A stretch of 64,000 bases of DNA from Methylobacterium cerastii (GTDB lineage Bacteria > Pseudomonadota > Alphaproteobacteria > Rhizobiales > Beijerinckiaceae), in contig NZ_BPQG01000053.1 in NCBI RefSeq assembly GCF_022179125.1, positions 52,465 through 116,464 on the forward strand, written 5' to 3'. Numbering within the stretch: position 1 is the stretch's first letter; every line of letters begins with the position of its first letter. Below the pieces are notes generated by a model. The model did not search any database. It saw only the letters and a program-made list of their open reading frames with translations, and was not told where the DNA came from. Shown piece after piece: positions 9,342 to 18,132 of the stretch. Made by a program: the position numbers and the translations under genes.

Positions 9342-10436
9342 TCACGGCGCGTGGGCGATGATCGCGACGGGGCCGCCGCCATCCGGTCCCTGATGCTCGG
9401 CGCCGCCCGAGACGTAGAGTTCGGCGTGGCCGACGAGGCCGGCGAGCACCCCGCCGACGAAGCCGCGGGCGTGGCGGGTCGCGGCGAGGTCGGAATCGGT
9501 GAGCATGGTGGTGCGACGCCCGCGCAGGCGCCCGTCCGACGGGGCCTCGGCCTTGGCCAGCAGCGCCACGAGCCGTTCGCGCTGCGCCGGCGCCAGCTGT
9601 CCGGCCGCGCCGAGGCCGAGCCGGGCCAGCGCGGCCCGCACCGGCTCGACGTCGAGGGCGTCCGCCATGGTGGCGTGGTCGATCCGCAGCGGGCCGGACC
9701 AGCCGGCGCCGCGCCCGAGCACGACGATCTCGTGGCCCATCAGCTCGACGCCGGCCGACGCCGAGGCGCGCGAGGAAGCGAGCGCAAAATCCCGGCCGAT
9801 CGCGCCCTCCTCCAGCGCGCCGACCTCGCCCAACGCCGTGGCGATGCCCAGCGAGGCGGCGGCGCGCGACAGGCCCATGGATTTCAGCGTGTCGGCGGTG
9901 GCGCAATCCGCGCCCCGGCCGCGCGCTGCGGCGATCCGCTCCGAGGTGAGGAGCGGGCACTTCACCTGGACGAACTGCACGTCGGCCGGGTCGGCGATGC
10001 CGGCGTCGCGCATCGCCGCGCGCACGCCCTCGGCCACCGACTCGACCTGGGCCAGGCGCCCGACCTCTTCGGGCGCCAGGTCGGCGGTGTGGGCGTGGCC
10101 GATGGCGAGGGCGCCGGGCTCGGCGGGTTCGTCCGCCTCGCGCACCTCGAAGACCGTCAGGTGCGGGGACAGACCGCCCTCGGTGCCGCCGGACATCACC
10201 AAGCAGACCCGCTCGGCGGCCGCCTCGCCGGCATGCCGTCGGAGCAGGTCGCGGAGCGCGCGGGCGGCGAGCCCACGGGTCCAGTCGTTGACCAGGCCGT
10301 TGCCCTCGGTCTTGCCGAAGATGGCGACGACGGCGCCCGGCACGATCCGGCCCTCCGCGATCGCGCGTTCCAGGCCGGAGACGTCGTCGGGGGCGGCGAC
10401 GGCGATGCGGTGGACGACGGCGCGGCGCGTGCTCAT
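9342..10436 (-). CDS. Cyanuric acid amidohydrolase/barbiturase family ring-opening amidohydrolase
   Basis: 364 residues. Hydrolyses an s-triazine or pyrimidine-trione ring: cyanuric acid to carboxybiuret, or barbiturate to ureidomalonate. The family has three pseudo-symmetric repeats, each with a Ser-Lys pair. The three serine loops are visible as [19 protein letters not shown] and [16 protein letters not shown]; the last form is typical of cyanuric acid hydrolases, so I favour that activity. The ATG overlaps the stop of the biuret-hydrolase-like gene (ATGA), so the pair is translationally coupled, consistent with consecutive steps triazine to biuret to allophanate. Confidence 0.85.
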   Translation of the reverse strand: MSTRRAVVHRIAVAAPDDVSGLERAIAEGRIVPGAVVAIFGKTEGNGLVNDWTRGLAARALRDLLRRHAGEAAAERVCLVMSGGTEGGLSPHLTVFEVREADEPAEPGALAIGHAHTADLAPEEVGRLAQVESVAEGVRAAMRDAGIADPADVQFVQVKCPLLTSERIAAARGRGADCATADTLKSMGLSRAAASLGIATALGEVGALEEGAIGRDFALASSRASASAGVELMGHEIVVLGRGAGWSGPLRIDHATMADALDVEPVRAALARLGLGAAGQLAPAQRERLVALLAKAEAPSDGRLRGRRTTMLTDSDLAATRHARGFVGGVLAGLVGHAELYVSGGAEHQGPDGGGPVAIIAHAP

Positions 10437-11164
10437 GCGGCCGCCTGCGCGGTCACGGCCGCGATCACGGCGTCGGTGTCGGAGACCGCGCCGAACACGC
10501 CGCCCTGCATCGTCACCATGCGGAGCGCCGCCATGTGGTTCTGCGGATCGGTGGCGCCGCAGGCGTCGCCCAGCACCACGCATTCGAAGCCGCGGTCGTT
10601 GGCCTCCCGCATGGTGGTGGAGACGCAGACGTCGGTGGTGATGCCGGTGAGCACGAGGTTGCGGATGCCGCGGGTGCGCAGGACCAGCTCGAGGTCGGTG
10701 GCGCAGAACGCGCCCTTGCCGGGCTTGTCGATCACCACCTCGCCGGACAGCGGCGCGAGTTCGGGGATGATCTCCCACCCGGGTTCGCCGCGCACCAGGA
10801 TCTTGCCGCAGGGCCCGGGGTCGCCGATGCCGGCGCCGATCCGGCGCGAGCGCCAGCGCTTGTTCTCCGGCAGGTCGGAGAGGTCGGGCCGATGGCCCTC
10901 GCGGGTGTGGACGACCAGGTAGTCGCGGCTGCGCATCGCGGCGAGCAGGCGGGCGATCGGCGCGATCGGCGCCCGGGTCAGCGACAGGTCGTAGCCCATC
11001 GCGTCGACGTAGCCGCCCGCCCCGCAGAAATCCGTCTGCATGTCGATGATGACCAGCGCCGTATTCGACGGCCGCAGGTCGCCGTCGTAGGGCCAGGGGT
11101 AGGGCTCGGCGGGGATGGTGGTGCCGGGCCGTGCGTCGGCGGAAGGAGGACGATCGAAGCTCAT
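10433..11164 (-). CDS. Isochorismatase-family amidohydrolase, biuret hydrolase-like
   Basis: 243 residues, cysteine hydrolase fold with the Asp-Lys-Cys triad: D in [10 protein letters not shown] in DKPGKGAF, C in TTDVCVST. Closest recalled relatives are biuret amidohydrolase (BiuH) and RutB ureidoacrylate hydrolase. Coupling to the cyanuric acid hydrolase favours biuret to allophanate plus ammonia. RBS TGAGGC before the ATG. Upstream, 600 bases of antisense brnTA separate it from the formamidase of the same operon. A paralogue with the same motifs is at 29870-30544. Confidence 0.8.
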   Translation of the reverse strand: MSFDRPPSADARPGTTIPAEPYPWPYDGDLRPSNTALVIIDMQTDFCGAGGYVDAMGYDLSLTRAPIAPIARLLAAMRSRDYLVVHTREGHRPDLSDLPENKRWRSRRIGAGIGDPGPCGKILVRGEPGWEIIPELAPLSGEVVIDKPGKGAFCATDLELVLRTRGIRNLVLTGITTDVCVSTTMREANDRGFECVVLGDACGATDPQNHMAALRMVTMQGGVFGAVSDTDAVIAAVTAQAAA

Positions 11165-11218
11165 GACGATGCCTCAGGGCACTGGCTTGCCGAACCGCTT
11201 TGTCGTGACAATTTCGAC

Positions 11219-11524
11219 GTGACGACGCGCTTCGAATGGGATCCCGACAAGGCCGCGTCCAAGCTGCGCAGGCATGGGGTGCGGTTCGAGACGGCAGCGC
11301 GCGTCTTCACGGACCCGTTCGCGATCACCTCGGCGGATCGGATCGAAGATCGGGAGCTGCGGTGGCGGATCGTCGGGATGGCGGACGCGATCCGGGTGCT
11401 CGTCGTCGTCCACACGATCCGTGAGGCGACCGAAGCCGGCGAGGAGATCGAGGTCGTCCGCATCATCTCCGCCCGCAAGGCCGATCGTTCGGAAAGGCGA
11501 AGCTATGAAGACGAAGCTTGTTAG
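11219..11524 (+). CDS. brnT: BrnT family type II toxin
   Basis: 101 residues from a GTG start. Recognised by the BrnT opening TRFEWDPDKAASKLRRHGV and by RVLVVVHTIRE and RIISARKADRSERR. BrnT toxins are small ribonucleases with a RelE-like fold. The gene overlaps brnA by 20 bases, the standard toxin-first order. It is antisense to the surrounding catabolic operon. No good ribosome-binding site is seen before the GTG, so the exact start is uncertain. Confidence 0.85.
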   Translation: MTTRFEWDPDKAASKLRRHGVRFETAARVFTDPFAITSADRIEDRELRWRIVGMADAIRVLVVVHTIREATEAGEEIEVVRIISARKADRSERRSYEDEAC

Positions 11525-11819
11525 CTACGAGATCGACCTCGCCAACCCGCCGCCCCTCACCGAGACGCAGAAGACGGAGCTTAAGGCACGCGCGGCGATG
11601 CCGGACGAGGCGATCGACGACGGCGACATCCCGCCCCTGACCGAGGCGTTCTGGGCGAACGCCGTGCGCAACCCGTTCTACCGGCCGGTGAAGACCTCCA
11701 CGACGGTGCGGATCGATGCCGACGTGCTGGCGTGGCTGCGCGCGCCCGGGCGGGGCTACCAGACGCGCATCAACGCGATCCTGCGCCGCGAGATGATGGC
11801 GGCGCTGAAGAAGGGCTGA
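11505..11819 (+). CDS. brnA: BrnA family antitoxin
   Basis: 104 residues. The C-terminal ribbon-helix-helix-like segment TTVRIDADVLAWLRAPGRGYQTRINAILRR (written in parts: TTVRIDADVLAWL, GYQTRINAILR) matches BrnA antitoxins, which bind BrnT and autorepress. RBS GGAAAGG inside the brnT 3' end. The stop lies only 5 bases from the end of the convergent formamidase gene. Confidence 0.85.
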   Translation: MKTKLVSYEIDLANPPPLTETQKTELKARAAMPDEAIDDGDIPPLTEAFWANAVRNPFYRPVKTSTTVRIDADVLAWLRAPGRGYQTRINAILRREMMAALKKG

Positions 11820-11824
11820 GGCCC

Positions 11825-12865
11825 TCACTCGGCCGCCTCCCGCGCGGCGGATGCGTTCGGGCTCGTCTGCCCGGCGCCGTAGGAGCGGGTCGGCGCGGGG
11901 AAGCCGCAGGCGGTGCCGTCCACGGTCCGGACCTGGTCCTCCCAGGGCACCCTGTACCGGCCGGCCGCGAGGTCGTGCATGTAGGTGTAGGGGCAATCCT
12001 GCGCGCCGCCCTTCACCGCCGTGTAGCCGCGGTGGCCGAGCTGGTAGATGTTGTTCTCGACGCCCCAGTGGATGCGGGCCTCGCGCACGAGGTCGGGCCG
12101 GACCTCCGCGGTGATGATCTCGTCGACGCGGCCGGTGGTGCCGTGGGCGAGGATCGCCCCGTCGAAGTTGCAGACCATGCCCTCGCCCATCGAGTCGAAG
12201 GTGCCGTCCGAGCCGCACAGGCAGACGTTGGCGGTGACCATCAGGTTGCAGAAGGCGTTCGACTGGTTGGTGAAGCGCCAGGATTCGCGGATCGGCGCGG
12301 TGTAGCCGGCCGTGCGGATCATGATCTCGGCGCCCTTGTAGGCGCATTCGCGCGCCATCTCCGGGAACATGCCGTCGTGGCAGATGATCAGCGCGAGCTT
12401 GGCGCCCTTCGGACCGTCGATCACCGGGATGCCGAGGTCGCCCGGCTCCCACGGCTCCACCGGCACCCAGGGGTGCATCTTGCGGTAGTACAGCTTCACC
12501 GCGCCGGTATCGTCGACGACCAGGCCGGTGTTGTAGGGCGCGCCGTGCGGGTTGAACTCCATGATGGAGAAGCAACCCCAGATCCGGTTGTCGACGCAGG
12601 CCTTGCGGAAGGCTGCCACCTCCGGCCCGTCCATCCGGCACATCAGCTCGGGCCGCGTGTCCATCGAGAGGCCGTGGAGTGCGTATTCGGGGAACACCAC
12701 GAGGTCCATCGTCGCGAGGTTCGCCCGCGCCTTGGCCACCATCGCGACGATCCGGTCGGTCTGCGCCGCCAGGTCGGCCGGCGTCTCGATCCGCGGCAGC
12801 TTGAGCTGCACCAGGCCGAGGACGACGCCGTTCGGGGATTTGTTCAGGCCGCCGAGACCATTCAT
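11825..12865 (-). CDS. amiF: Formamidase (nitrilase superfamily)
   Basis: 346 residues. Hydrolyses formamide to formate and ammonia. Glu-Lys-Cys triad: E in VVFPEYALHGL, K in YYRKMHPW, C in IICHDGMFPE. The context EPWEPGDLGIPV, GVENNIYQLGHRGY and the end DLAAGRYRVPWEDQ match AmiF formamidases rather than longer-chain AmiE amidases. The start is the ATG at 12865, 8 bases after the permease stop. It sits between transporter subunits and the cyanuric acid/biuret enzymes, so formamide or a related small amide may be released in, or imported by, this pathway. Confidence 0.85.
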   Translation of the reverse strand: MNGLGGLNKSPNGVVLGLVQLKLPRIETPADLAAQTDRIVAMVAKARANLATMDLVVFPEYALHGLSMDTRPELMCRMDGPEVAAFRKACVDNRIWGCFSIMEFNPHGAPYNTGLVVDDTGAVKLYYRKMHPWVPVEPWEPGDLGIPVIDGPKGAKLALIICHDGMFPEMARECAYKGAEIMIRTAGYTAPIRESWRFTNQSNAFCNLMVTANVCLCGSDGTFDSMGEGMVCNFDGAILAHGTTGRVDEIITAEVRPDLVREARIHWGVENNIYQLGHRGYTAVKGGAQDCPYTYMHDLAAGRYRVPWEDQVRTVDGTACGFPAPTRSYGAGQTSPNASAAREAAE

Positions 12866-12873
12866 GAGAAACC

Positions 12874-13797
12874 CTATTTCGAGAGGGAGAGCTCGCCCGG
12901 CGCGCCGGTCAGCGCCCGGTCGGGCGACGAGGTGGCGATCAGCAGGGCGAGCGTGAGGACGTAGGGGGCTGCGTAGTACAGGTAGTAGCCCTGCGTGACG
13001 CCGACCGATTGCAGCGCCGGGCCGAGCGCCCCGGCGCCGCCGAACAGCAGGGCGGCGGCGAAGCACGCGAGCGGGTTCCAGCGGGCGAAGATGACGAGCG
13101 CCACCGCCATCAGCCCCTGGCCCGACGAGATCCCCTCGTTCCACGAGCCCGGATAGTACAACGACAGGTAGGCGCCGCCGATCCCGGCGAGCACGCCGCC
13201 GGCGGCCGTCGCGTAGAGGCGCACGCGGTCGACGTCGTAGCCCATGGCGCGCGCCGCGTCGGCGCTGTCGCCGACGACGCGCACGATCAGCCCGGCCTTG
13301 GTGTTGCGGAACGCCCACCACAGGAACACGGAGAGCGCGGCGCCCGCCAGGAACAGCACGTTGACGCGCAACGCCGCCTGGATCTGCGGCACGTCCGACC
13401 AGAACCCGAACGGGATCGCCGGCAGCGGCGGGGCGGAGGGCTGGATGAAGGCCTTGCCGAAGAAGAAGGCCAGCCCGGTGCCGAACAGCATCAGCGCGAT
13501 GCCGACCGCCACGTCGTTGACCCGCGGTAGGCGGCAGACGAACCCGTGCAGCAGCCCGAAGGCGCCGCCGGCCAGGCCGGCCACCGCGACGCCGGCCCAG
13601 GGCGAGCCGGTGAGCACGGCGGTGGCGTAGGCCGACATGGCGCCGAACACGAGGGTGCCTTCAAGCCCGAGGTTGATCCGCCCCGAGCGCTCGGTGATGG
13701 TCTCGCCGAGGCTGACGAACAGGAACGGCGTCGAGACGCGGATCGCGCCGCCGACCACCGCGATCAGGACGCTCCAGAGCCCGAGGTCGCCGTTCAT
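12874..13797 (-). CDS. BMP-type ABC transporter permease (set 1, YufQ/NupC-like)
   Basis: 307 residues, mostly hydrophobic, about eight to ten membrane spans, BPD_transp_2 family. The N-terminal ERSGRINLGLEGTLVFGA segment and central AARAMGYDVDRVR loop are typical of the shorter of the two permeases in BMP-dependent nucleoside transporters. Works with the permease at 13817-14974, the ATPase at 7772-9331 and the lipoprotein-like binding protein at 15401-16513. Eighteen bases separate it from the upstream permease. Confidence 0.85.
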   Translation of the reverse strand: MNGDLGLWSVLIAVVGGAIRVSTPFLFVSLGETITERSGRINLGLEGTLVFGAMSAYATAVLTGSPWAGVAVAGLAGGAFGLLHGFVCRLPRVNDVAVGIALMLFGTGLAFFFGKAFIQPSAPPLPAIPFGFWSDVPQIQAALRVNVLFLAGAALSVFLWWAFRNTKAGLIVRVVGDSADAARAMGYDVDRVRLYATAAGGVLAGIGGAYLSLYYPGSWNEGISSGQGLMAVALVIFARWNPLACFAAALLFGGAGALGPALQSVGVTQGYYLYYAAPYVLTLALLIATSSPDRALTGAPGELSLSK

Positions 13798-13816
13798 CGC
13801 ATGCTCCCCGCCGTGG

Positions 13817-14974
13817 TCATGCCGGCGCCCCCGCCGGCAGGGCGGCGACCGCGCGCTTGGTCGCCCACAGGTGCGGGCTGAACAGGTGCAGGCGCCCGTA
13901 GAGCGTCTCGCTGGCCAGCACCACGAGGAACAGCAGCCCTTCGAGCACCAGCACGGTGGCGTCGGGCAGCTGCATCCGGCGCTGGATCAGCCCGCTCGAC
14001 GCCTCGATCCCACCGAGCAGGAACGCGACCGGCATGATCGCGATCGGGTTCTGGCGGGCGAGGAACGCGACGAGGATGCCGGTGTAGCCGTAGCCGGCCG
14101 CCAGCGTCCCGTTGGCGGTCCCCTGCACCGCGACCACCTCGAAGAACCCGGCCAACGCCGCGAAGGCGCCACCGAGCGCGGTGAAGCCGACGATCAGGCG
14201 CCCGACCGGCAGGCCCTGGATCTGGGCCGCGCGCACGTTCCCGCCGGCGATCCGCGCGGCGAAGCCCAGCGTCGTGCGGTCCATCAGCACGTAGGCGACG
14301 AGGCAGGACAGGACGCCGACCCCGAGGCCCCAATGCACCCCGATCCCCGGCATCGGCGCCAGCATGAAGGCGTCGCCGACGGGCAACGTCGAGGGCTTGT
14401 TGAGGCTCGCCGGATCGCGCAGCCAGCCTTCGATCAGGTGGTTGGACAGCGCGATGGCGATATAGGACAGGAGCAGGCTCGCGATGGTGGCGTTGACGCC
14501 GCGATAGGCCTGAAGGAAGCCGACGGCCCCGATCCAGACCGCGCCGACGAGGGCGGCGGCGAGCGCCATCAGCGGAATCGCGAGCGCGGGCGGCAACGCG
14601 GCCAGCGGCTGGGCCGCCGCCGCCGCGCCGAGGCCGCCGAGCACGATCGCCCCCTCCCCGCCGATCACCACGAGCCCGAGGCGGGCGGGCAGCGCGACGC
14701 AGAGCGCGGCGAACAGCAGGGGCGCGGCGCGCTGCAGGCTGTTGCCGAGGGCGAAGGGCGAGCCGAAGCCGCCGCGATAGACGATGTCGACGAACTGGAG
14801 CGGCGACTTGCCGAGCGCCGCCAGGAACAGGCCGAACAGCACGAAGCCGGCGAGCGCCGCGCCGACCGGGATCAGGAACGCCTCCGAGCGCCGCGCCAGC
14901 CAGGCGCGGACCTGGAGGCCCCGGGAAGGGCCCTCGATCACCTCGACCGGTGCCACAGCGGCGTCCGCGACCAT
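13817..14974 (-). CDS. BMP-type ABC transporter permease (set 1, YufP/NupB-like)
   Basis: 385 residues. The longer permease of the pair, with a hydrophilic N-terminus and the family segments LVVIGGEGAIVLGG, FLQAYRGVNATIASLLLSYIA and AAGYGYTGILVAFLARQNP. Start is the ATG at 14974, with GAAGGA at a good distance; a TTG 11 codons upstream is less likely. A sigma-54-like element lies 41-56 bases upstream, so this may be the first gene of a nitrogen-controlled transcript separate from the binding protein gene. Confidence 0.85.
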   Translation of the reverse strand: MVADAAVAPVEVIEGPSRGLQVRAWLARRSEAFLIPVGAALAGFVLFGLFLAALGKSPLQFVDIVYRGGFGSPFALGNSLQRAAPLLFAALCVALPARLGLVVIGGEGAIVLGGLGAAAAAQPLAALPPALAIPLMALAAALVGAVWIGAVGFLQAYRGVNATIASLLLSYIAIALSNHLIEGWLRDPASLNKPSTLPVGDAFMLAPMPGIGVHWGLGVGVLSCLVAYVLMDRTTLGFAARIAGGNVRAAQIQGLPVGRLIVGFTALGGAFAALAGFFEVVAVQGTANGTLAAGYGYTGILVAFLARQNPIAIMPVAFLLGGIEASSGLIQRRMQLPDATVLVLEGLLFLVVLASETLYGRLHLFSPHLWATKRAVAALPAGAPA

Positions 14975-15014
14975 CCCGCACCGTCCTTCGGTTCCACGAT
15001 CCCGCAAACCCTGC

Positions 15015-15030
15015 GGCAGGAAGCGTGCCA
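15015..15030 (-). promoter_or_regulatory. Sigma-54-like -24/-12 promoter before the permease/formamidase/cyanuric operon
   Basis: On the - strand TGGCACGCTTCCTGCC: a perfect -24 TGGCACG and a -12 CTGCC with the invariant GG and GC at the right spacing. It lies about 40 bases before the permease ATG. Predicted by eye only. Confidence 0.6.
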
Positions 15031-15126
15031 GCTTCTCCGACCCCGTCGGATCGAAGGCCGTCCGCTTCCTCTCACGCAGGGGCTACCCACCTCGCCGATT
15101 TCGTCACGGCATCGGATCACGCGCGG

Positions 15127-15340
15127 GTCCCCCCCTCTCCCCGCGGGCGGGAAGAGGCCCGGCGGCACCCCGTCGTGCAGCCGGGGAGCGAAAGGCGAAG
15201 CCGAAGCGGAGGTGAGGGGGGTGCCGACGGAGGAGCCTCCTTCGGCTCGGCCCCCTCACCGTCGGCTGCCGCCTCGCTTTTCCGACGACGAGGTCGGCAA
15301 AGCCCTCTCCCCGCGCGGGAAAGGGGATGCGCGCAAAGCG
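15127..15340. repeat. Composite palindromic intergenic repeat, copy A
   Basis: About 210 bases built of successive hairpin arms: CCCTCTCCCCGCGGGCGGG, then a CCCGGCGG...GCAGCCGGGG stem, then GAAGCGGAGGTGAGGGG facing CCCCCTCACCGTCGGC, and a closing CCCTCTCCCCGCGCGGG. The same order of modules recurs twice at 24.8-25.3 kb. It fills most of the 426-base gap between the binding protein gene and the first permease; the rest of that gap holds the sigma-54-like site and no gene. Confidence 0.8.
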
Positions 15341-15400
15341 AACCGCCAGACGCGGCGAGGTGTGAATCGTGTCGCCTCCGCGGGCGCGGGAAACGATCCC

Positions 15401-16513
15401 TCAGACCGAGCCCTTCACGCCCGCGACGAGGTAGTTCGTACTTTCCAGCTCGGGCGCCTTCTCGGGGTAGCCCTGGCCGGCGGCGAGGATCTCCTTGCCG
15501 GCATTGTCCTTGAGCGGGCCTTTGATGATCTGGTAGCCGCCCTTCATCATCTCGGCCTTGACCGCGTCCGCGTTCTTTCGCGCCGCATCGCTCACGCCGG
15601 GGCCGTAGGGGCTCATCTTGACGTAGCCGTCGGCGAGGCCGCCGCGGACGAAGTTCTCCGGCACCTTCCCGGCCTGCATCGCCTCGACGAAGCCCTTGTA
15701 GATCGGCAGCCAGTTCCACTCGGCCCCGGTGAGGTACTTCTGCGGCGCCAGCGGCGACTGGTCGACGTGGTAGCCGCAGACGAAGGCGCCCCGGCGCGCG
15801 GCGGTCTCCACCGTCACCTTCGGGCTGTCGACGTGGCAGGTGATGACGTCGGCGCCGCCGTCGATCAGCGCGTTGGTGGCCTCGGCCTCCTTGACCGCGA
15901 GCGACCACTCGCCGGTGAAGATCACCTGGCAGGTGATCGAAGGGTCGACGCTCTGCGCACCGAGCAGGAAGGCGTTGATGTTGTTCAGGACCTGCGGGAT
16001 CGGCTTGGCGGCGACGAAGCCGACCTTCTTCGACTTGGTGGCGTGGCCGGCCACGATCCCGTTGAGATACTGCCCCTGCGCGATGTAGCCGAAGTAGGAG
16101 CCGGCGTTCTTCGGGTCCTTGTCGGTCCACAGCCCGCCGCAATGGCGGAACTGGATTTTGGGGTTCTTCTTCGCCTCGGCGACCATGTAGGGGCTGTAAT
16201 AGCCGAACGAGGTCGGGAGCAGGAGGCTCGCCCCGTCGAGGGCGATCATGCTCTCCATGGTCTTCTCGACGGCGTTGGTCTCGGGGACGCGCTCCTCCTC
16301 CGTGACCTCGAGCCCGGGCATGCCCTTCAAGGCCTTGGCGGCGAGAGCGTGGGCCTGGTTGTAGCCGTAATCGTCCTTCGGCCCGACATAGATGAAGCCG
16401 GCGGTGAGCGTGCCGGCCGCGCGAGCCCGGGACAGCGGCGCCAGCGCGAGGGCGGCGGCGCCCCCGAGGAGATGCCTGCGCGAAAGCGAATGGTCTGCCG
16501 CGTGATCTGCCAA
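15401..16513 (-). CDS. BMP family periplasmic binding protein (set 1)
   Basis: 370 residues. The Tat-type signal SRRHLLGGAAALALAPL (about residues 11-28) directs export, followed by the BMP/PnrA-like fold opening TAGFIYVGPKDDYGYNQAH. Members bind nucleosides, purines or related bases and feed YufOPQ-type importers. The start is a TTG at 16513 because no ATG or GTG precedes the signal; GGAG lies about 10 bases upstream. First gene of transporter set 1, separated from the permeases by a long repeat. Ligand unknown; the neighbours suggest cyanuric acid, barbiturate or an oxidised base. Confidence 0.85.
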   Translation of the reverse strand: MADHAADHSLSRRHLLGGAAALALAPLSRARAAGTLTAGFIYVGPKDDYGYNQAHALAAKALKGMPGLEVTEEERVPETNAVEKTMESMIALDGASLLLPTSFGYYSPYMVAEAKKNPKIQFRHCGGLWTDKDPKNAGSYFGYIAQGQYLNGIVAGHATKSKKVGFVAAKPIPQVLNNINAFLLGAQSVDPSITCQVIFTGEWSLAVKEAEATNALIDGGADVITCHVDSPKVTVETAARRGAFVCGYHVDQSPLAPQKYLTGAEWNWLPIYKGFVEAMQAGKVPENFVRGGLADGYVKMSPYGPGVSDAARKNADAVKAEMMKGGYQIIKGPLKDNAGKEILAAGQGYPEKAPELESTNYLVAGVKGSV

Positions 16514-16706
16514 GGCCGCCTGCTCCGTCCCGATTGCGGGGCGAAGTCTAGGCTTGGCCGCAACACCGGCGAAGCCGAGATTTTCGGCATCGCCGCCGTC
16601 GCGGCGGCTGAGCGCGACCCGCGATCGGATCGGCCTCGTCGCTCAAAATCAGTCCTGCCGCTGCGACTCTTTTCGGCAAAGGTCGCGGCGGCGTTCGAGG
16701 CCGACC

Positions 16707-16970
16707 TTAGCGGCCGCGATAGGCCCGCGCGTCGCGGGCGTCGCGCAGCGATCCGGTGACGAGGCCGTCGTCGGCGCCGTAGACGTCGCGCCCGTAGCCG
16801 CGCGGGGCGTGGCCGGCGGCGTCGAGAGCGTTCGGGACGGCGGCACGGCCTTCGAGGCCGCCGGGCGCGAGGGCGGCCGGGATGCCGGCGGGGGCGGTGA
16901 AGCTCTGCGCGAAGGCGGTGGTGGAGAGGGCGAGGCCGAGGGCGGTGCCGAGGATCAGGCGTGCGGTCAT
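16707..16970 (-). CDS. Small exported protein (AQS-APAG family)
   Basis: 87 residues. Signal peptide TARLILGTALGLALSTTAFAQ with AFA cleavage, then a short mature part with SFTAPAGIPAALAPGGLEG and an Arg/Gly/Tyr-rich tail. It shares the pattern AQS-x-APAG-...-APGG with two proteins at 20664 and 20926. Function unknown. Possible promoter signals not recognised. Confidence 0.6.
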   Translation of the reverse strand: MTARLILGTALGLALSTTAFAQSFTAPAGIPAALAPGGLEGRAAVPNALDAAGHAPRGYGRDVYGADDGLVTGSLRDARDARAYRGR

Positions 16971-17264
16971 GGGAGGCGTCCGAGGTTCGAGTCCGGTCGG
17001 CCGCCCACGGCGGCCGATCTTATCGATCCTAGATTTTCACCAGAGCTGCCTTTGGAAAGGGCTGCGAATGCTGAAGTTTTGGTCGTATTTTTCGCCAATA
17101 CCGCGGGCGGGCGCCTCGCGGTGGGTCGGCGGCAACGAAGATAGCCGAAAAATCCGTTCCCAATCAGGGTCTTAACCGATGATGCAGTGCCGCATGCCCG
17201 CAGATTCGGCACTTGGCACGCCTCTTTCCCAGAGCGTGCGGTTCGGCACCCGACGCGCGGAATT

Positions 17265-18104
17265 CTACCCTCGGGCGATCGTCGCCACGATCTGTCCGTG
17301 CGGCTCGTCGGTGGGCAGGAACACCGCGTTGGCGTTCTCCAGGCCGAACGGCGCGAGGTTGATCGGGATGTAATGCTTGTTCGGCATCGCGAAGCCGATC
17401 TCGGCGATCTCCGGGATCGCGGCCAGGGCCGCCTCGCCCATCCGGTACATGCTGTCCTGCACGCCGAAGCTGTAGGTGGTGCCGAACACCGCGAGCAGCC
17501 GCGCGAGGATTTCGGCGTTGGCGGTGGCGTAGTCGGCCGGCGCCCGCGTCCAGGTCCAGGTCGCGTCCATGGCGGTGGCGGCGATGCGGTCGGTGGTGTC
17601 GGGCAGGGTGCGGTAGCCGTCGTCGACGAAGTCGGACCAGCCCGATTGCGTGGTCTTCATGAAGGTGAAGTCGCGCAGGCCCGATTGCAGCACCCTCGCA
17701 CCGCGGCTCGCCACGAGCCGGACGAATCCGGTGCCGTTGCCGTCGAGCGTGAAGGTGTGGCCGTGCGGCTCGGGCCCGATGGCGTGCCGGAGCCAGCGCG
17801 TCTCCTGCCCCTCGATCGTGACCTCCTCGATCTGCGGGTAGGTCTCGAGGAACACGGCGGCGACCGCCTCGACGAAGCCCTCCTTGTCGAGGGACAGGTT
17901 CTTGGCCGCGGTGACGTTGACGATGTTCTTGACGCTGTCGGTGGCGACGCAGGCGCGGTTGTCGCCCGCCGTCCAGGCGGCGTCGAAGGCGCCCTTCATC
18001 AGCACGGTGAGGGTGAGCTCGCGCGGGGTGTGGTGGTCGCCCGCGCGGGTCAACCGCATGACCCGGACGCGGCCCTTGCCGTAGGTCGAGGCGGTGAGCG
18101 GCAT
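17265..18104 (-). CDS. pucL: Urate oxidase (factor-independent urate hydroxylase)
   Basis: 279 residues. Oxidises urate to 5-hydroxyisourate. Lys in YGKGRVRVMR, Thr in VATDSVKNIVNVTA and His in NKHYIPINLAPFGL correspond to the catalytic Lys-Thr-His set, and the repeated T-fold halves are visible. Follows the NCS2 permease by 28 bases on the same strand, so urate uptake and oxidation are probably one transcript. The product passes to the HIU hydrolase/OHCU decarboxylase fusion at 19696. Confidence 0.92.
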   Translation of the reverse strand: MPLTASTYGKGRVRVMRLTRAGDHHTPRELTLTVLMKGAFDAAWTAGDNRACVATDSVKNIVNVTAAKNLSLDKEGFVEAVAAVFLETYPQIEEVTIEGQETRWLRHAIGPEPHGHTFTLDGNGTGFVRLVASRGARVLQSGLRDFTFMKTTQSGWSDFVDDGYRTLPDTTDRIAATAMDATWTWTRAPADYATANAEILARLLAVFGTTYSFGVQDSMYRMGEAALAAIPEIAEIGFAMPNKHYIPINLAPFGLENANAVFLPTDEPHGQIVATIARG

Positions 18105-18132
18105 GGTGGTCTCCGGTTCGGGTCTGGACGCG

